Assembly (NCBI GenBank): GCA_013399875.1
Contig: VXAZ01004551.1
Location: 5,853 to 69,852, forward strand
Length of the DNA stretch: 64,000 nucleotides
Reading direction: 5' to 3'
DNA from: Gymnorhina tibicen
Lineage: Eukaryota; Chordata; Aves; Passeriformes; Artamidae
The notes beneath the pieces are model-generated. The model saw only the letters and a program-made list of their open reading frames with translations, ran no database searches and was not told the origin of the DNA. Position numbers and translations under genes: made by a program. Within the stretch, counting starts at the first letter, position 1. The number at the start of each line of letters is the position of its first letter. Shown here in pieces: positions 28,404 to 43,200 of this stretch.

Positions 28404-29975
28404 CTGCAAGATACAAAATTATTACCTCTCCAGGCAAGGTTAGCATGGACCAAAAGAGCTGTAGCACTTAAGAGAGGTTTTCACACACTAGAGAATAAAC
28501 ATATAACCACTAGCATTAAGATGCTTTATCTACAAAGTTATACGTATCATGTAAAGTGTTTCTTACTATGCAAAGAACAGTCCTAAAACTCTCTTGCTTT
28601 TCCAGTAACAAAATTCACACTCTTCTAAACCTTGTTAAAATAACTAGTGCTTATCTTAATATTTGATACTTTGATCCTCTGGAGATAATGCTGCTAAACA
28701 AGTAACAGTAACAAGCTTTCAGTCACCTGCCATAATTCCAAAAAGTAATTAAGTGAGAATGTCAGTTTGCCTCAGTTTATGCGGTACCATCCTAACAGTG
28801 ATCTGGGTGCAAATCAGGCAGCTAACACCCATCTATCCGTATCAGAAATACTGTCAAGCAGCAAAGAATTAACAGTGCATCCACTTACACACTGCTGGCA
28901 CAAAGCTTTTGCCTTTAAAATCTAAGAAAAAGAGAGGAAAAAAGAAAAATAGCCTTTCATAATTTCTCTCACTAACTATACTATTCCAAGAAAAGCAATA
29001 CAACTTGTTTTGCAAAGCCGTAACTTATCAGAGCACTGCAACACCCATAGCCAAGCACACAGTAATGATGTCAGCATCCTCATTTTACACTTACAGATTC
29101 CATATATTTACAATTTTTAAAAAAATTAAAGGACACACTGTTGACAGGAACAGTGAAAGAATCTACCCACACCATATTCCTGACTCTCATTGCCTCCTAT
29201 GGTTTGCTGCTTCATCAAAAACTAACACTCCCAGCTGCAGACAATTTTATTTTAAGGTCATCTAGTGAGGACCAGGCAGAGAACCTTCACTGTATCAGGA
29301 GGTAAAAATCACAGCGGCCACAAGCACAAACAGCTCAATCAGCCCCTATCTTGAGTTTCAGCAATAGCGGGGTAAAATGTTACAAGGAAAACTGAAGGGA
29401 CTCCCCACAAAACTTATATGCCTCATGCATTTAGAAGTGAACTTACTATAACACACAGGCAATTAGGCATGTGGGTGGTAGTATTCAGTGTTTTAAAGCA
29501 GTCTTTTAAAGCAGACAGCTGTAGTGTTTGAAAAGTTCAAAAAGATAACACACAGAGACATGCTGGATGAGGAAAGTGTTCCGTAGATGCTTTTAAAAAT
29601 TTTTTTTGCAGCAAAATAATCTTTTTTTTTTTTAATTGCAAAATTTGGGCAAATGCATTCAATCACATTCCTAAGTACACGTGGCAGAAATATGCTGATT
29701 CTTTCTTAATATAAACTCAGATTTAACCTCATTACTGCATAATGAGAGCTGATTAGCATAACAGTGAGAAACGTTGCATGTGTATACTTGCCCATGACAT
29801 ATATGAGCAGTATTGTTATTTTAGCTGTAAGAAAAACACCCAGATGTAACTTGGGTACTCTCTGAAAACCAGTGAGCTTAATGTCACCTTCTGAACAAGG
29901 AACATCTGTCAGACACCAAAAAATTCAGTTAACAAAACGAGCTCAGTCCTGACTGTTATCAGCTATATCTTTACA

Positions 29976-30295
29976 ACACAGAATCATAGAATGGCTTGGG
30001 TTGGAAGCAACATTAATGATTATCTAGTTGCAACCCCCTAATGGCAGGGAGATGCCACTATAGGCAGTGATTTCATCCACTAGACCACATTGTTCAGAGC
30101 CCCATCCAACCTGGCCTTGAACAGTTCCAGGGATGGGCCATCCGCAATGTCACCCAGGGCAACACGTTCCAGTGCTTCACCACCTCTAACTAAACAATTT
30201 CTTCCTAGCATCTAATCTAAACCTCTCCTTTTTTAGTTGAAAAACATTCCCTCTTTTGTTATCTCTACATGCTTGTGTAAAAAGTCACTAACATG
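29976..30295 (-). mobile_element. CR1 LINE 3' fragment
   Basis: The plus strand starts 'gaatcatagaatggcttggg' and continues 'ttggaagcaacattaatgat', the complement of the CR1 3' end. The upstream CR1 pattern follows up to 'gcttgtgtaaaaagtcac'. Same direction as SHB, intron 3. Confidence 0.93.
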
Positions 30296-33004
30296 ACGGT
30301 TAGACATAGTAACTGTTCTCCAAAAATAGGACAAAGTTAAATTTCAGATGCTTTTGAATGTTGGGGTTTCTTCTCTGTTTGAAAAGTTCAGACATGTCTC
30401 TGGACATCCGGCCCTTTTTTTCTTTTCCCCTTTGTGAACTAACCTGTCAGGAAGAAGCAGTCTTGAAGGGATATCCAGGAAGATTAAAGTGACAAGTGTG
30501 ATACCCAGTCAGGTACCTGCCCACCCAATGTTGTAATCAGGTCTGAGTTCTGGCTGCTATGAATCCTCTCTTTAACAAAGCTATAGTATATTCAGCCATT
30601 GTGGTTATGGAACTGACTGCAATACCTGACTTTCGCACTCTCCACGCAGCCTCTCTTCCACTGCCCTGTAACTCCTGCCATAGCCCTGTGACAGTGGCAT
30701 GCCAGAACTCCCTTGCTTTAAAGTCTCTCAGGGTCCTAGGAACCATCTTTCTGTGCAACAGCAGTAAAAGCCAGAAAAAGTCTGGCATTTATAAATCCTC
30801 CTTCCATGAGCCCGTGATCATTGCTGGAAACTACTACCAAATGGCCTTCTTGATCATTGAGACCCTCTTTATAACAGAGGGCCATATATTTTGTAAAGCA
30901 ATACAAAGATGGGCTTTACAGACTTCACAGGCGTTTCCTTTATTGAAAGGTTTTCTGTGCCCACACGACAGTTTGAAGAGGACAGGTTTCTCATAAACTC
31001 AGTGGAAGCCAGTGTCAGAGTGACGTTCTTGAACGGGCCCTCTGATGCCCATGCTAACTTCTGTCTATCCAGTGGGCTCTCCCTGGTGTTATCTCCCTTT
31101 CTAGCCAGACATGTGCATCTGAAAGCTACTTTGCTCCTGTTACTCTTTGCCAACCTCCACTCTTCTGGGCGAACCAGTCTGCCCAGCTCAGCAGGAGTTC
31201 TAACAAGACCTGCTCACTTCCCATAAAAGCCATCAAAACCACATTTTAGCATCAGCTGTACAGCCTCCAATAAAACAACCCCAAATTTGTTTGAGAAAGA
31301 ACTCCAGCTGCAGACAGTCAAAATGCTGCATTCCAGTTCTGCTACACAGAGACGCATCTTTTAGCACAGCGAAATCCGTAGGCTACGTACAGCTTGTTCC
31401 ATCCACAATGCCAACATGACACCAACCGCTGCCCCAATGCTTAGGAGTCAGAGCACAGACACACTCCCCTCAGCCTCAGCACATTTCATAGCTTGTGCAC
31501 ACTTTCATTCTGACAAATCTCAAAAGTCCAGGTTGGATATAAACAGGTTTTAGCTATGCTTCAGCAACAAATTCTGAAATCATGGCACAGGAACAAATTT
31601 TTTCCTTCAAAGACTTGCATGAGTAATTAGGTTCCTGATAATTCTAGTGTTGCTTGCCGTTTTGGTTTGTTTCTATGGTCTATCACCTGACAAATCAAAA
31701 ACATTTGCTGCATAAGTCTCTGTGTCTGCAATTCACATCACAAATATCTGTTGTTCCCTTTCAGATGAATGTCTCAAAATAGAAAAGTTTCAGCAGAGGG
31801 TCCCTCCAGGATCTCCACAGTTCCATGTAATTGGGAGATGGTAATTGTGGGCCTGTAAAGTGGGACTTACCTATTGCTAGAATTTTTAATACCAGTTAGA
31901 CCAACACTGCAGTTTTCAGAAAAATCCACCACAGCTAAGAACTGAAACAACCCTTTCCTAGAGAACCACCGAACTATAGAACCACCAAATAAGTCAGAAG
32001 AGCATTTCATACATCTCAGCAGAGGGTCAGCACTTCTCCACTGCAAACTTTTCACCATTTCAAACTTCAAAGCTGGACCTCTTCTTTCCTTATTCTAAAC
32101 ATTTACAACTCCTAGGACCAAGATGAAGTCTAGAGGTACCAGATGAAACAGCAGTTTGCAACGGTGCTTGCAGCCAATCCTTAGACATTTCTTTGTGACA
32201 AATAAAACAAACTATCTATAATGAATGGCAGAAGTAATCAGAGAAATCTAATTAATCTCAAAAAGTGTTTACTCTTCTTATTTTAAATAAGAATTCTCCA
32301 TGCTGAACCTGTAAGTAATCCAATCATATCATAATACCATTTAATTAAACCTCTCTTTAGTCTATTAGTTCTGTAAAGCAATATTTTGCTCTGTGTGTTT
32401 TCATAACTACATAGTATCTAAAGAATATTTACACGTAAGCCAGTTGTAAAATCTTGTACTGGACTGACCTTGTTAATTTACAGTTATATGTAAAAACTGA
32501 AAAGTAGATATAAAGAAAAAAATTGCCAAACCTAAGATTCTTATTTTTTAAACAACTCAACAAAACCCTATTTCAGAATTTACCTGATAAAGATCAAAAA
32601 AGTGGGCATGAAGATGAACACAGAGCTTAAGACAAAATCCAAATGAAGTAAAACTCATCGATTTCATATAATATGACCAATACATGAAGAATAACGTCTA
32701 TGATTTACATATGCACACATATGACTCTTAAGACTTAACTTTTAAAAATAATAATCCAGTGTCTGTAGCTGCTGTATTACTATTTGAAAAATTTGTGAAA
32801 TGTGATCTCACTGGAGACAGATGTATACTGGTCCCACAGCTGGTATCTTAGAATTGTTAAAAAATGAAATTGCTGGTTTTTGAAAGAAAAACCACTTCTG
32901 GGTAGCACACAATCACCGTCCTTGTGTGGGAAGCTACGTGATCAGATCAGGTTGTTTATCCAAACATTTCTTCACACAGGATGAAAAAAATCTGAAGATG
33001 GAGA

Positions 33005-33910
33005 CTGCAAGAGCTTGAACAATTGTTTCCAGTGCTTAACTGTTCTTGCAGAGAAAAAACCAACTTCCTATATTGAGTCAGAACCTCTCCTGATTCATCT
33101 TATATCTCATCTTCCCATCACACACCTGCTCATTTGTGAAGAAACTGGCTCCATCTTATTGAGGATCTCCTCACAGGCATTAGAAAGTTCCCATTATGTC
33201 CCACCCAAAGTTTTCTCCAGGCTAAGCTAGCCCAGTTCTCTCAGCATCTCTTCACATGTGCCGTCATGTGCTGCAGTTTCTTGTTATTTTGTTGGCTCTG
33301 TACTGACAACAACATTTATCAACATTCTTCTTATATCAGAATCCTGCCACAGCATTATGCATAGTCCAAGAAATGTGAAGTAAGTCACTTTACTTATCCA
33401 ATGGCTTGCTCCTATTCACACAGGCTAGCATGCTTCTAGCCTTCATCATGGTGAGGAGCATTGCTAGCCACATTTAGTCCACTTTCCCCCAAGACTCCTT
33501 AAACCCCTTCTAGGAAAGCTGTATACTAGGAAGTCAACCAGACCTAGGTCCGTATCATTGCAAGGGGTTAGTTTCCTCCAGACACAAGTCTTTGGGTCTG
33601 TTCTCATTAGATTTTGTAAGCTTGTTGTCAGTCCATTTCTCCACCCTGTTCAGGTCCCTCAGAATGGCAGCTTTGCACACACCCTCCCTTGGCTGTTATT
33701 CCAAGCTTGATAAGGGGCATTTCCTCACCTTCTGCTCTGGGTTACTAATAAGTATGCTAAACAGGAAGGGTTCCAGAATATATCCTCAGAGGAATCACAC
33801 TTGTAACCAGATTCCAGGAAGAGTATGAATCACTAACACTACCCCTTAAGGTCAATGACCCTGATAGGTTTTCATAAATCTGCTAGTTCACCCATGTAGG
33901 CTACAACATT
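33005..33910 (-). mobile_element. CR1 LINE internal fragment (old)
   Basis: The plus strand shows complements of CR1 ORF2 and 3' sequence: 'ctccaggctaagctagccca' near 33216, 'ccctgttcaggtccctcaga' near 33644, and the stretch near 33740-33800 that includes 'ctaataagtatgctaaacag'. The sequence is diverged with broken frames. Its end near 33910 is approximate. Confidence 0.7.
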
Positions 33911-34519
33911 CCAAACACAGTTGATGCCACAGCACAACGTGCTGAAAACTAAAGTCAACACAGATGACACCAACTGCACTCTTTCCATTAAGAGATCTAG
34001 AGTTTTAACACAGAAAGCAAACAGGTTTGTCAAGCAGGATTTACCTAGGGTAAATGCACACTGACTACTTAGTAATCATTGCTCTCAGGCTTCTTCCATG
34101 CTCACTCCCAGAGCCATATCTCTTTTCTTTCCTCCTCATCCCCAACACTTCATCACACTGTCCCCTTGAGAATCGCTCCACAGTTTCAGGACCCTGCAAA
34201 GCAACTTCCTCATCATGGAGATACTCACAAAAAACATTATCTACAGCCCATCCATTAAAATGGGGGTATGGACAAGGAGTGGGAGAATCAGAAGTTTTAG
34301 TAATAAGAAACAAGTGCTAAGATGATTGACAACAGGTTGGCTGAAGTAACAACCAGAAAGTGCAGTGTTCCATATTTCTGCAGTAGGTAAAGATTTGAGA
34401 TGACCCACATTTAACTTTTCAGACATTTCTTCACACACATACATACACATCAAAAGAGCATAAGTACATATGCTATAACTGTGAGAGAAAATTTTGAGGC
34501 TGGGATCTAGGAATCCTAC

Positions 34520-34735
34520 CTGCCAAAGCTGGGATGGTGACTTTGTTCCACTCCCACGGCTGATCATACTCATCAGCAGGCCTGTCATCATCCTGTGGCA
34601 ATTTACTTTCTCGTAAACGGTGACTCACCACACTTTCAGAATCGGATTCCACACCACTGCCTTCTGGTTCATAGGGTGTGTCATAGAGCTGCATGTTTTT
34701 CTGATGGGACTTCATGCCTTCCTGCTGTTGAAACT
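34520..34735 (-). CDS. SHB: SHB adaptor, coding exon 3 (tyrosine and acidic linker)
   Basis: This exon encodes 71 full codons with split codons at both ends. On the minus strand it runs from FQQQEGMKSH through LYDTPYEPEG and RLRESKLPQDDDRPADEYDQ to PWEWNKVTIPALA. It carries further tyrosine docking motifs (YDTP, YEPE, YDQP), an acidic stretch, and the PWEW segment shared by the SHB/SHD/SHE/SHF family. The acceptor is CCAACAG at 34736-34742. The donor is GTAGGA starting at 34519. The exon opens with AG, completing the Glu codon from exon 2, and closes with G, completing an Ala codon with the CC that opens exon 4. There are no stops or frameshifts. Any Met upstream of the acceptor in the same frame (for example near 34769) is intronic and not a start. 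Certainty is high because the sequence, both splice sites and both phases agree. Confidence 0.96.
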
Positions 34736-35539
34736 CTGTTGGCAAGGAGGAAAATTGCATCAGAATCACTACTAATCATGTCTTATCATTACAGTCTATA
34801 ATTTTAGAGCATTCAACTTCCACCCATTTCTTAATAGCCACATAATTATAGAGATGACAGGCTTGTACAAGACTTCTAAATTCTACTTCTACATTGGTAA
34901 CTGGCTGGAAGCAAAAGTTTGCTCCAGTTAACAACCACAGCTTCATGCCTCCACCAACATGTCCCAGCTTGTGCAGAGCCAGATTGAAGGAACCACACAA
35001 TCCCTGTCAGCTGGTATAAAGCACACTTACAAGCAACTGTACATAAATTCCCAAGAACACTGAAATTTGTGTATAATTAACTCTTCAGGAGGAGATTGTT
35101 CTAAAGTGCAGTTTGAAGACACAAAGAACATAAAAAAATAAATCCCACATAGAATTTTATATGCTGATAAAAAAAATTGTCTGCATTTATGCCTACAGAT
35201 CATCAGCAAAAGATGAACTAGGATTAGAGTAAGAACACTAAACAAAAGCACTGGTAACTAGAGCTTAGCTCACATCAGGGGGGTTTTAAAAGCACCTCTC
35301 AGCTGCCTGGAAAGCAGTCAGAACCAAACCTTCTTGGGCAGAATCAGAAGAAGCAGTAAGGAGAAACAGGCACAAGAGGTAACTCAAGAGATCCAAGTGG
35401 TACACTGGGGGTACCCTCCCTCTTCCCCTGGTGTGTGGTGCAGCCCTCGGATAGGTTAGCAGGTAGCTCATGAGAGGTGTCTCCATTCTTTGGAGTTCAC
35501 AGAGCCTTGGTTAGGCAAAGCCAGGGTCACTCCATCTAC

Positions 35540-36312
35540 TGATACAAAAATTGGTGGAGTGAGTGATAGACCAGGTGACTATGCTACCATTCAAAGGGAC
35601 CCAGAGATGCTGGAAAACAGCCGGAAAGCAGGCTGGAAAGCTGCTCAGCAGAGAAGGATGTTGGGGTCCTGTATGACAGCAAGTTAAGCATGTGCCAGCA
35701 ATGCACTCTCAAAGTAATGAGGGACAACGTAACCTGGGCTGCATTAGGAGTGCTGAACACAGACCCAGAGATGTGATTCTTCCCCTCTACTCAGCACCGG
35801 TGAGGCCACATCTGTGCTGGCCAGTTCTCACCTGCCCAGCACAAGAAAGACAGAGACTACTGCAGGAAGTTTCAGCAAAAGGACATGAATCTCAATAAGG
35901 GGACTGGAGCACTTTTCCTATGAGGAGAGGCTGAGAAAGCTAAGACTTGCTAGCTGGGAGAAAATACGTTTTAGTGGGGACACTATCAATGCATATGAAT
36001 ACCTGATGGAAGAGAGTGAAGATGGAGACAGACTTTTATTGACAGTGCCCAGTGACAGGCCAAGATGTAATAGGCACAAGTCAAAATACACGCAATTGCA
36101 TCTGAACACAGGAAAACCCTTTTTGACTGTGATAATGGTCAAACATTGAAACAGATTGCCTGGAGAGGCTGTGAAGTATCCATTTTTGGAAATATTCAAG
36201 ATCTGACTGGACACAATCATGGGCAACCTATTCTAGCTGATCCTGCTTGAACAGGGTTTTTTATTAGATGATATCAAGAGGTCCCTTCCAACTTCAGATG
36301 TTGTGTGATTAT
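35540..36312 (+). mobile_element. CR1 LINE 3' fragment
   Basis: Ordered CR1 landmarks are visible: 'gctgctcagcagagaaggat', 'ctactcagcaccggtgaggc', 'cctatgaggagaggctgaga', 'gattgcctggagaggctgtg' and 'gtcccttccaacttcagatg'. It is interrupted and diverged. It lies in intron 2, opposite to SHB. Confidence 0.88.
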
Positions 36313-37139
36313 ACTGACCACTGCAATGACAAAATAAGAATGCCAGTAATAGTAGCAAATTGCAAAGCTACTAAAAGACTCAGTGAGAGAGCTTCTTAAG
36401 CTACAAATGAAACAAGGATTTAGAGCAGTTCTCCCTGTTACTGTAACAAAAGTCATAAATCAATTCATATATCAACAAGAATATTATAATCAAGTAATAT
36501 CTCCAGACCACTTCAAAGTACGGTGAAAAGTCCGCAAAATGACAGTGCCCTTACTCCTTGAAAAAGAATTATTTAATTTATACATTAAAAAAACAGTAAA
36601 TTTGAAGAAATATACACCAAAATTGATGAAGATGTAAATACAATCAAGATATGTTCTCTTAATTTCTAGTTATGAACAACCACATCAAGAAAAAATGCTG
36701 CATTGAGGAAAAAAACTGTAATATAAAGAATACACAGCTCTCTTGAATACTCTGGATCAAAAAGATAAACATTTTATTTCTTCTAAAGTCAGAAAAGTGG
36801 TATGTATCTGTTTGTCTTTCAGTACTGTGGAGCCAGTCAATGCTACACCAAGAAATGTGCATTTCTGAGGAACAGAAGCCATGATTCACCCAAATCAGTT
36901 TTAAGTGCCAAACACAAATTTGTGTGCCAAAATGCAGCTATGCAATTGGCTCCTTGTGTGTGAGCATGTTTCAGTACAAAAACTCTTGATTGACATTTTT
37001 CTTTTACCCAGTAGACCAAAGCATCAGACCATACAGAAAAGTTTACCAGCAAAGAGAAGGTGGTTCATGTTCAGGGACCATAATTAGAAAAATTATGAAT
37101 ATTTGATCCTAAAGCAGGAAAGTTTTTCCAGGATAAGCT

Positions 37140-37213
37140 AAAACTTAGAGGGAGTGAAGTGCAGGGCCAGGAGTTTGACTTAATGATCATTGTGAATCCC
37201 TTCCAACTCAGCA
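37140..37213 (+). mobile_element. CR1 LINE 3' end, short
   Basis: 'gtgcagggccaggagtttga' followed by 'cccttccaactcagcatatt' and 'ctgtga' matches the terminal part of a CR1 subfamily. Confidence 0.8.
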
Positions 37214-40200
37214 TATTCTGTGATATATAAAAACATATGTGTGTATGAACATACACGTACACACACGTTTACAATCTCTTTGGTAAAGCTTTCTATTAAT
37301 GTGCTTAAAAATTTACAAATACTCTTAAAAATGAAAGTAATTTTACTAAAAGTTATATCAGAAAAAGTTCCTTTCAATAAATGACAGCACAGCTGAATCT
37401 GTACCATAAGCAGTATTAGCATTATACACACTGATAGCTCAGTGCAAACTTGATATTCAAGAATCAGGTAGTAGAAGACAACAGAACATTTGTGATGAAG
37501 CATTTCTCATGGTAATTTTACAGCCCTATTTTATAGCTCTACAGGTTAAAATAGTCATTGGAATGACTGGAAAATCCAAAACTGTGTTAATTTAACTTTT
37601 TCTTTAGAAATTCACTTTTATGAGTTACGTAACTTGAATTCTTATCGCTGATAAAAAGTACATCTTATACAATTCAGCATTAAGTTAATAGCTAACAGAA
37701 GAAGTAACAATTGAAGTTTTGAAAGCACTAATTTTGCTAGCAGTCTGGAAGACTCCCACAAGTAATTCTTGTTGTCACAGATCAGTGGTTGTAACTGAAT
37801 CAGGCTCCAAGTTTGGGCTCCTGTGTAAAACCAAGAACCTGACCAGCAGAGGTACAGAAACTGAGACAAGACTATGAGATACAAGATTCAACTTGATATT
37901 GTTCTTCCCACTTGGTGAATAATTCTGATACTCACATACAGAACAGAGTTCCACAGGACAAGCAGCCACACCAGCTGCACTAAACGCCATAATAGTCCTA
38001 AATAATTCAACAGCATTACACATAGATGCACTGTATTCCTGAAAAGAGTTTGGAGAGAATTAGGGGATAGATCACCAGGGAAGCAGAACAGCTATGAAGC
38101 CAACAAAAGGAAACGTTCAAAACATTACTAATTGCTTACAGAACCCAACAGGTGAATTTCTACAGCTTGCCTTCCAAAAGGATGCAACAGACTAAAAAAC
38201 AACCAGATCATTCTATAATGGCCAGATGCCAAAAGAGATTTCCTTCATCTCAAACTAAAGCATGCAGTAACAAGAGGTCATACAATGTAGTTGCACTATT
38301 AAAATGTAAATGTCACCAGGCAGTAATAAACTCAATGCCATTTTACAGCCCCTTTGTAACAATTTCTTTTTGATGAAACACCAGGCAAGCAAAACGCAGG
38401 AGTCTTACTGCCACGACTGTGTAAGGAATGTCAGATACAGAGAGATTCCCTGAAGTTAAGTGCTTGCAAGAGTTTTTGTTCTCCTGTGTGGTGAAAGACA
38501 ATGAACAAGACTCTCTGGGCAGGTTGGGAAGCAAAGACAGGTTCCTGCATCACAGTAGCAGCACATTTTGCTTGTCTACATCTAATATGCAGGAAGAGTC
38601 TTAACCTGCAAGAGACACAAGCACTAAGTTATATCAATGCCCTGATTTTTTCAACCTCTACTATTCTATTGGGAAACCTTTTAAACAAATCACAGCATCG
38701 GTGGTAAGACAGACGTATGTGCTTCTTTATCAGTCTGACAGCAAACAGTAATTTATGCATGCTCCACTGAAAACCAGGGACAACTATAATGCAATTGGAT
38801 ACAGCCACACTAAATTACAGATTAATCAACCGCAGCACAATAAAGCTGTTTTGACATGCCAGTATGTCAGATTTCAAAGTGTACTGGCCCACACATATCA
38901 GGTGCAAAAGTGATAAACCAGACCCATCTCCATCTCAGCTAGAGCTTTCAAAACAGGTGCCGAATTAAAATGACAGTCCTACCAGTTCCTCAGCTGCCTT
39001 CTCTAGCCAAAAGCCCTGTCTAAAAGCCAAGACATATCTGACTATGAAGGTATCATGCTGGAAACATGCATGTACTAAGATGCAAGGTCAACTTTTGAAA
39101 AGCTAGCACTGAAATTTACTTTTAAGCAAAGTACAAGGGTTATCAACACCCTTTGTATCTGACAAGCCTAAGAGCAATACTCAGGGCAGAGAACAGAATT
39201 CTACTGCTTGGATTTTACAGGGGACATTTAGCTGCACTCATCTCCATTCAATAGTACAGAACTCACAGAGTTCATCTGGCCACATTGCTGAATAAAGCTT
39301 CATCCTATTTCAGAACGCATGAAAAAAAATTTTGGAAATACTCCTAACCCCAACAAGCAGCTGTTGCTAGAAACCCTTTAATGTAAGTCTAATGACTTTC
39401 AAGGTCATTTCTGCATGCACTTATATTTGTTCAGATACATAGTTATTTGCATGAAGCCTAGTAGATTTTTCATTCATTTATTTAACACATGTTAACATGT
39501 AAACACTACGCTGGAATAAGGTTGTACAGAGTACAGCTGTCAAGCTGTCAGCTTTAAGAACTTCTGTCCTCCTACCTCTGGATTCAGACTACAGGTCTCC
39601 TCCAGATGGCTGCTTCTCTTCTGCTCTCTTTCCAGAAGTCAGCATTTAAACAACTTCAATCCTACTGACCTGGATTTAGTTTCCCACTAACCAAATAAAA
39701 TCACAATCTGCTGTTAACTACACGCAAAACTGTAACCAGCCTGCAGTGAACACCAAATACTGTGCTACTATTCTGAGTACAGTTGTGTCACTCAAATCGA
39801 CCAGATAATTCCAGTGACAAGGATCTCAACGTTGAAGTGACTTTAACTGTAACTCACAAAACTTTTCAAAGCACACAGACAGATCAAACATTTATCATCA
39901 GAAAGATATGGATATTTAATTAAAGCAAGCAAGCAAACAACGATACCCTGAATAGAATCCACTTCCTGCATCTTGTCCTCCTGTACACACAAAATTCCCC
40001 ATGAGGAGAGGGAGTGCTTCTGCAATAAGAGAACAGGCTAACCTGTCTTCAACAGGATAGTCAGAGCAGAATTATGAACAGCACAACTTTTGGAATGTGG
40101 ATTCAAACACTTTATATTCAAAAGCCCTAAAAGGGCAGTCCACAAAGTGTTTAGGGGACTTGCTATAAGCTGGCTTTCTATGGATAAGTCTGGGAAAAAT

Positions 40201-43200
40201 AAAATACCATATATAAAAAAAAAAAAGTATGTGAGAACATAACTAAGGAACAAGGCCTGTTTGTGGACAACAGCCAGTTGCATTCCTTGTACTCTCACCT
40301 GTCATTGAAAACCAGAGTTTATCAGTGGGAGCAGAAGAAAACTTGAAAATGCTCAGGTTCCCATTGAGAGGTAGTGGTGAGTATCTGATGCATTTCCCCC
40401 AACATTATCCTGACAGCCTGGAAATCTCTAGCAGGTGAAGGTCACATCAGAGCCAGATCTGATCAAAGAAAACCAAATCTCATCTGCAGGAGTTCTTGCT
40501 ATCAAGGAACAAGTTTTTCTGAAATGGCCCAAACCTCTGCTTTACACATATTCTGCTCTTGAGGCTTCTAATGGAAAATCACTGAACTGGCAAGTAATCA
40601 CAATGAAGGGCAGTGAGCTGTTTGCTCCGAGTGTATGGGTAGGCAACACATCAACCAGTAACTTGCCAGTTTGCCAGAGGCATAAGACAGATCATTAATG
40701 CAAAGATCACCCTGGTATGAACATTTGCTTCCACTGAATTAATTCCCAGATAAACAGGTCAAAATACTTGGCCAACTGCTTACTCAATCCAAGCCTCACC
40801 ATTAATGTTTCTTTTCACATCCATTTTGGAAAGACAATCTGAAAGTATTTCAGGACTTTTCATGCAGAATTCTCATTTTATTACTGCAAAGTCTATTCAC
40901 TAGAGAAGCTAAGTTTTACCACTGTTCAAATTTTGCCTCAAGTCACCAGAAATCAAACTGCTTTTTACTGTGCTTCCAGATCCAGCTGGATGCCTCCAAC
41001 TGCTGGGACACAAGGGAACACCAATTATATTCCAATGGCAGGGAGGGCTGTTTTGCTTTGAGACTGCAGCAACTGCCACCCAATGGTAATTATTCCAGAT
41101 TTTGCTGCAGGAAAAGCTGGATATGAGAAGATCTTCCTTCCCTCATCTTTTCTTCTGAACAGAAGCCAAGTGACTCAGAAGTGAGCCACTTTCCAGGAAT
41201 GAACAGATATTTGTTCCGCTGCCTTGATATGAGGGCTTGGCATATCCCCATGATGTGAAAACCAATGTCTTCACATTGCCTGCATCATGCCAGAAATACT
41301 ATTAAAGTCCAAGTATGACTCATTACCCCAGCAAGAAGCATTCAAAGCAACCTCACATTCCAACAATCCTGATAAAGAAAAGTTGTTAGGCCAGTCAGAG
41401 CAGGGACAGGCAGGGAGAAGACCATTTATGATAAGTATCAATAAAATGGCAAAGAAACCCATTAATATTTTCCACAGAAGGTATGTACAAAATTAAAACA
41501 AGCAACCATTACCCTGCCCAAGAAGACTGGAAGCACACGTTTGTCTTTGTGGGAGGGAAGGGGTGAGGAAGAGGAGGGGTGGGTGCTGGCACAGTCGAAG
41601 GAGGCTGATTAAAAAAACAACACACGTGGGAAGAAAACCTAAATCCTGGTGGCCTGGAAGAATAGCAGTACTGCTTCCAAAGGACATGAAAATTATCCTT
41701 GGAGATGTATTTCTCTTTTGGCAGAGGCAAAGAAATAAAAAATTAAATTTCTTCAGTTCTCTGGAGGCAGAAGTTTATTCTACAAAGCCTTCCCCCTCAA
41801 CACTTTATTTTCTGATAAGTAAGCAGTGATTAAACTCTCTGTCAATTTAAAATTCTTAATTTCTGCAGACTTTGCCTCTTTGGAAGTGCTTTGATGCTGC
41901 TTACCTACTTATTCCTGGCACATTTTTTCAGTAAGACAGAGAAGAGGAGTAGGGATGCCTTTTTTATTTAGGTGAGAGGACAAAGAATCCAAAAAACTCC
42001 ACAAGTCTGCACACTTACTGCTGCTTGACCAAGAGCCAACTCCAGGTGCTGCTACAGCCAGTTACATTACAGTGCTATATTCCTGGTTTGTTTGCAGGTT
42101 TTCTTGACCTGTCTGGAGTACAGACCTTTGGGATTCAAGGATCACTGTTTCATGGCCTAAACAGAGTAATCCAAGTGGCAACAGTGCAAACCAGAAAATT
42201 CAAGATCCTCATTCCATACTCCACAACTTCTAAGCAGTGTAAAAGAGTATTCATTTCTTGTGGTAAGAGGGAATGGAAGCCCACTTGAAGAGAGAGTGCT
42301 GTGCTGGGATTTCCATGTACACCAGTTAGTACAAGGGTTCTCATGAGCCCAGGACACAAACTACAGTGTCTCAAAAGATTTTCTTTAAGATTAGCACAAA
42401 CAAAATAAATTCTCCTTGAAAGCCATCCTAACACCAAAGTCTAAATGCCTATTTTAAACAATCTAAAACTGTCCCATGTCAGGACAGAGAAGTTTGTAGT
42501 GAATATGACTGTTTCCTGAAGTTAGATGAATCTTGCTGCTCATGACTGCTACTGATGCCCCCTGTGCCCTTGCCAGTGCTCTTCATGAACACAATATCTC
42601 ACCTTCACAGGAATCACCTTGAGAGAGGAAAGGGGTGGAAGAAGAAACCACCGATAATTTAAATGCCCTTCAACACTCACATAGAAAGAAGGAAGACACT
42701 TTCTTGCATCATGTCTGTCTGTGAGAGTCTCTGTTTGCTGAAGGCTTACTCAAAAGAATCAAATGAGATAAGCACTGATCAAAATGATTTTTTAAGTAAG
42801 TATAAATATATATACATTTATATACTTAGGATGATATTGCAAGGAATAACCAGATGTGAGCAAAAGGGAGTTTATATGACCAAGACAAAATACGCAACTG
42901 TTTCCTGATAGCTGGAGGTTTAATTCCATGAGAATTACGCAGAAGGAGTTATCTTTTCTGCATGTAACTGACTTTGAGCACAGCCCTACTAGGGACATGG
43001 GAGAGGGCAGAGAAGTCGATAGAGGCCTCCCTCCAGACTTCTCCCTACTATGCCGTGTGATACAAATAGTGGGAAGAAGTTCCCTACAGGTACAACTTAC
43101 ATGGCACAGTACAGCAGAAGACTTATGTAGCCAGAAGAAATGCCATATCTGATTTAACAAAGTCAGATGAGATGTATTCTCAGCCAGGTGAGACACATTA

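Larger units (their letters stand above)
28404..34519 (-). other. SHB: SHB intron 3
   Basis: GT-AG intron of 6116 bases, containing a CR1 3' end (29976-30295) and a longer, older CR1 fragment (33005-33910), both in the same direction as SHB. A region at 30537-31226 has several overlapping frames on both strands without recognisable similarity. Confidence 0.9.

Noticed and set aside
34736..34769. Possible Met start just upstream of SHB exon 3
   Set aside because: It is intronic sequence before a clear CAG acceptor, and exon 2 joins in phase at 34735.
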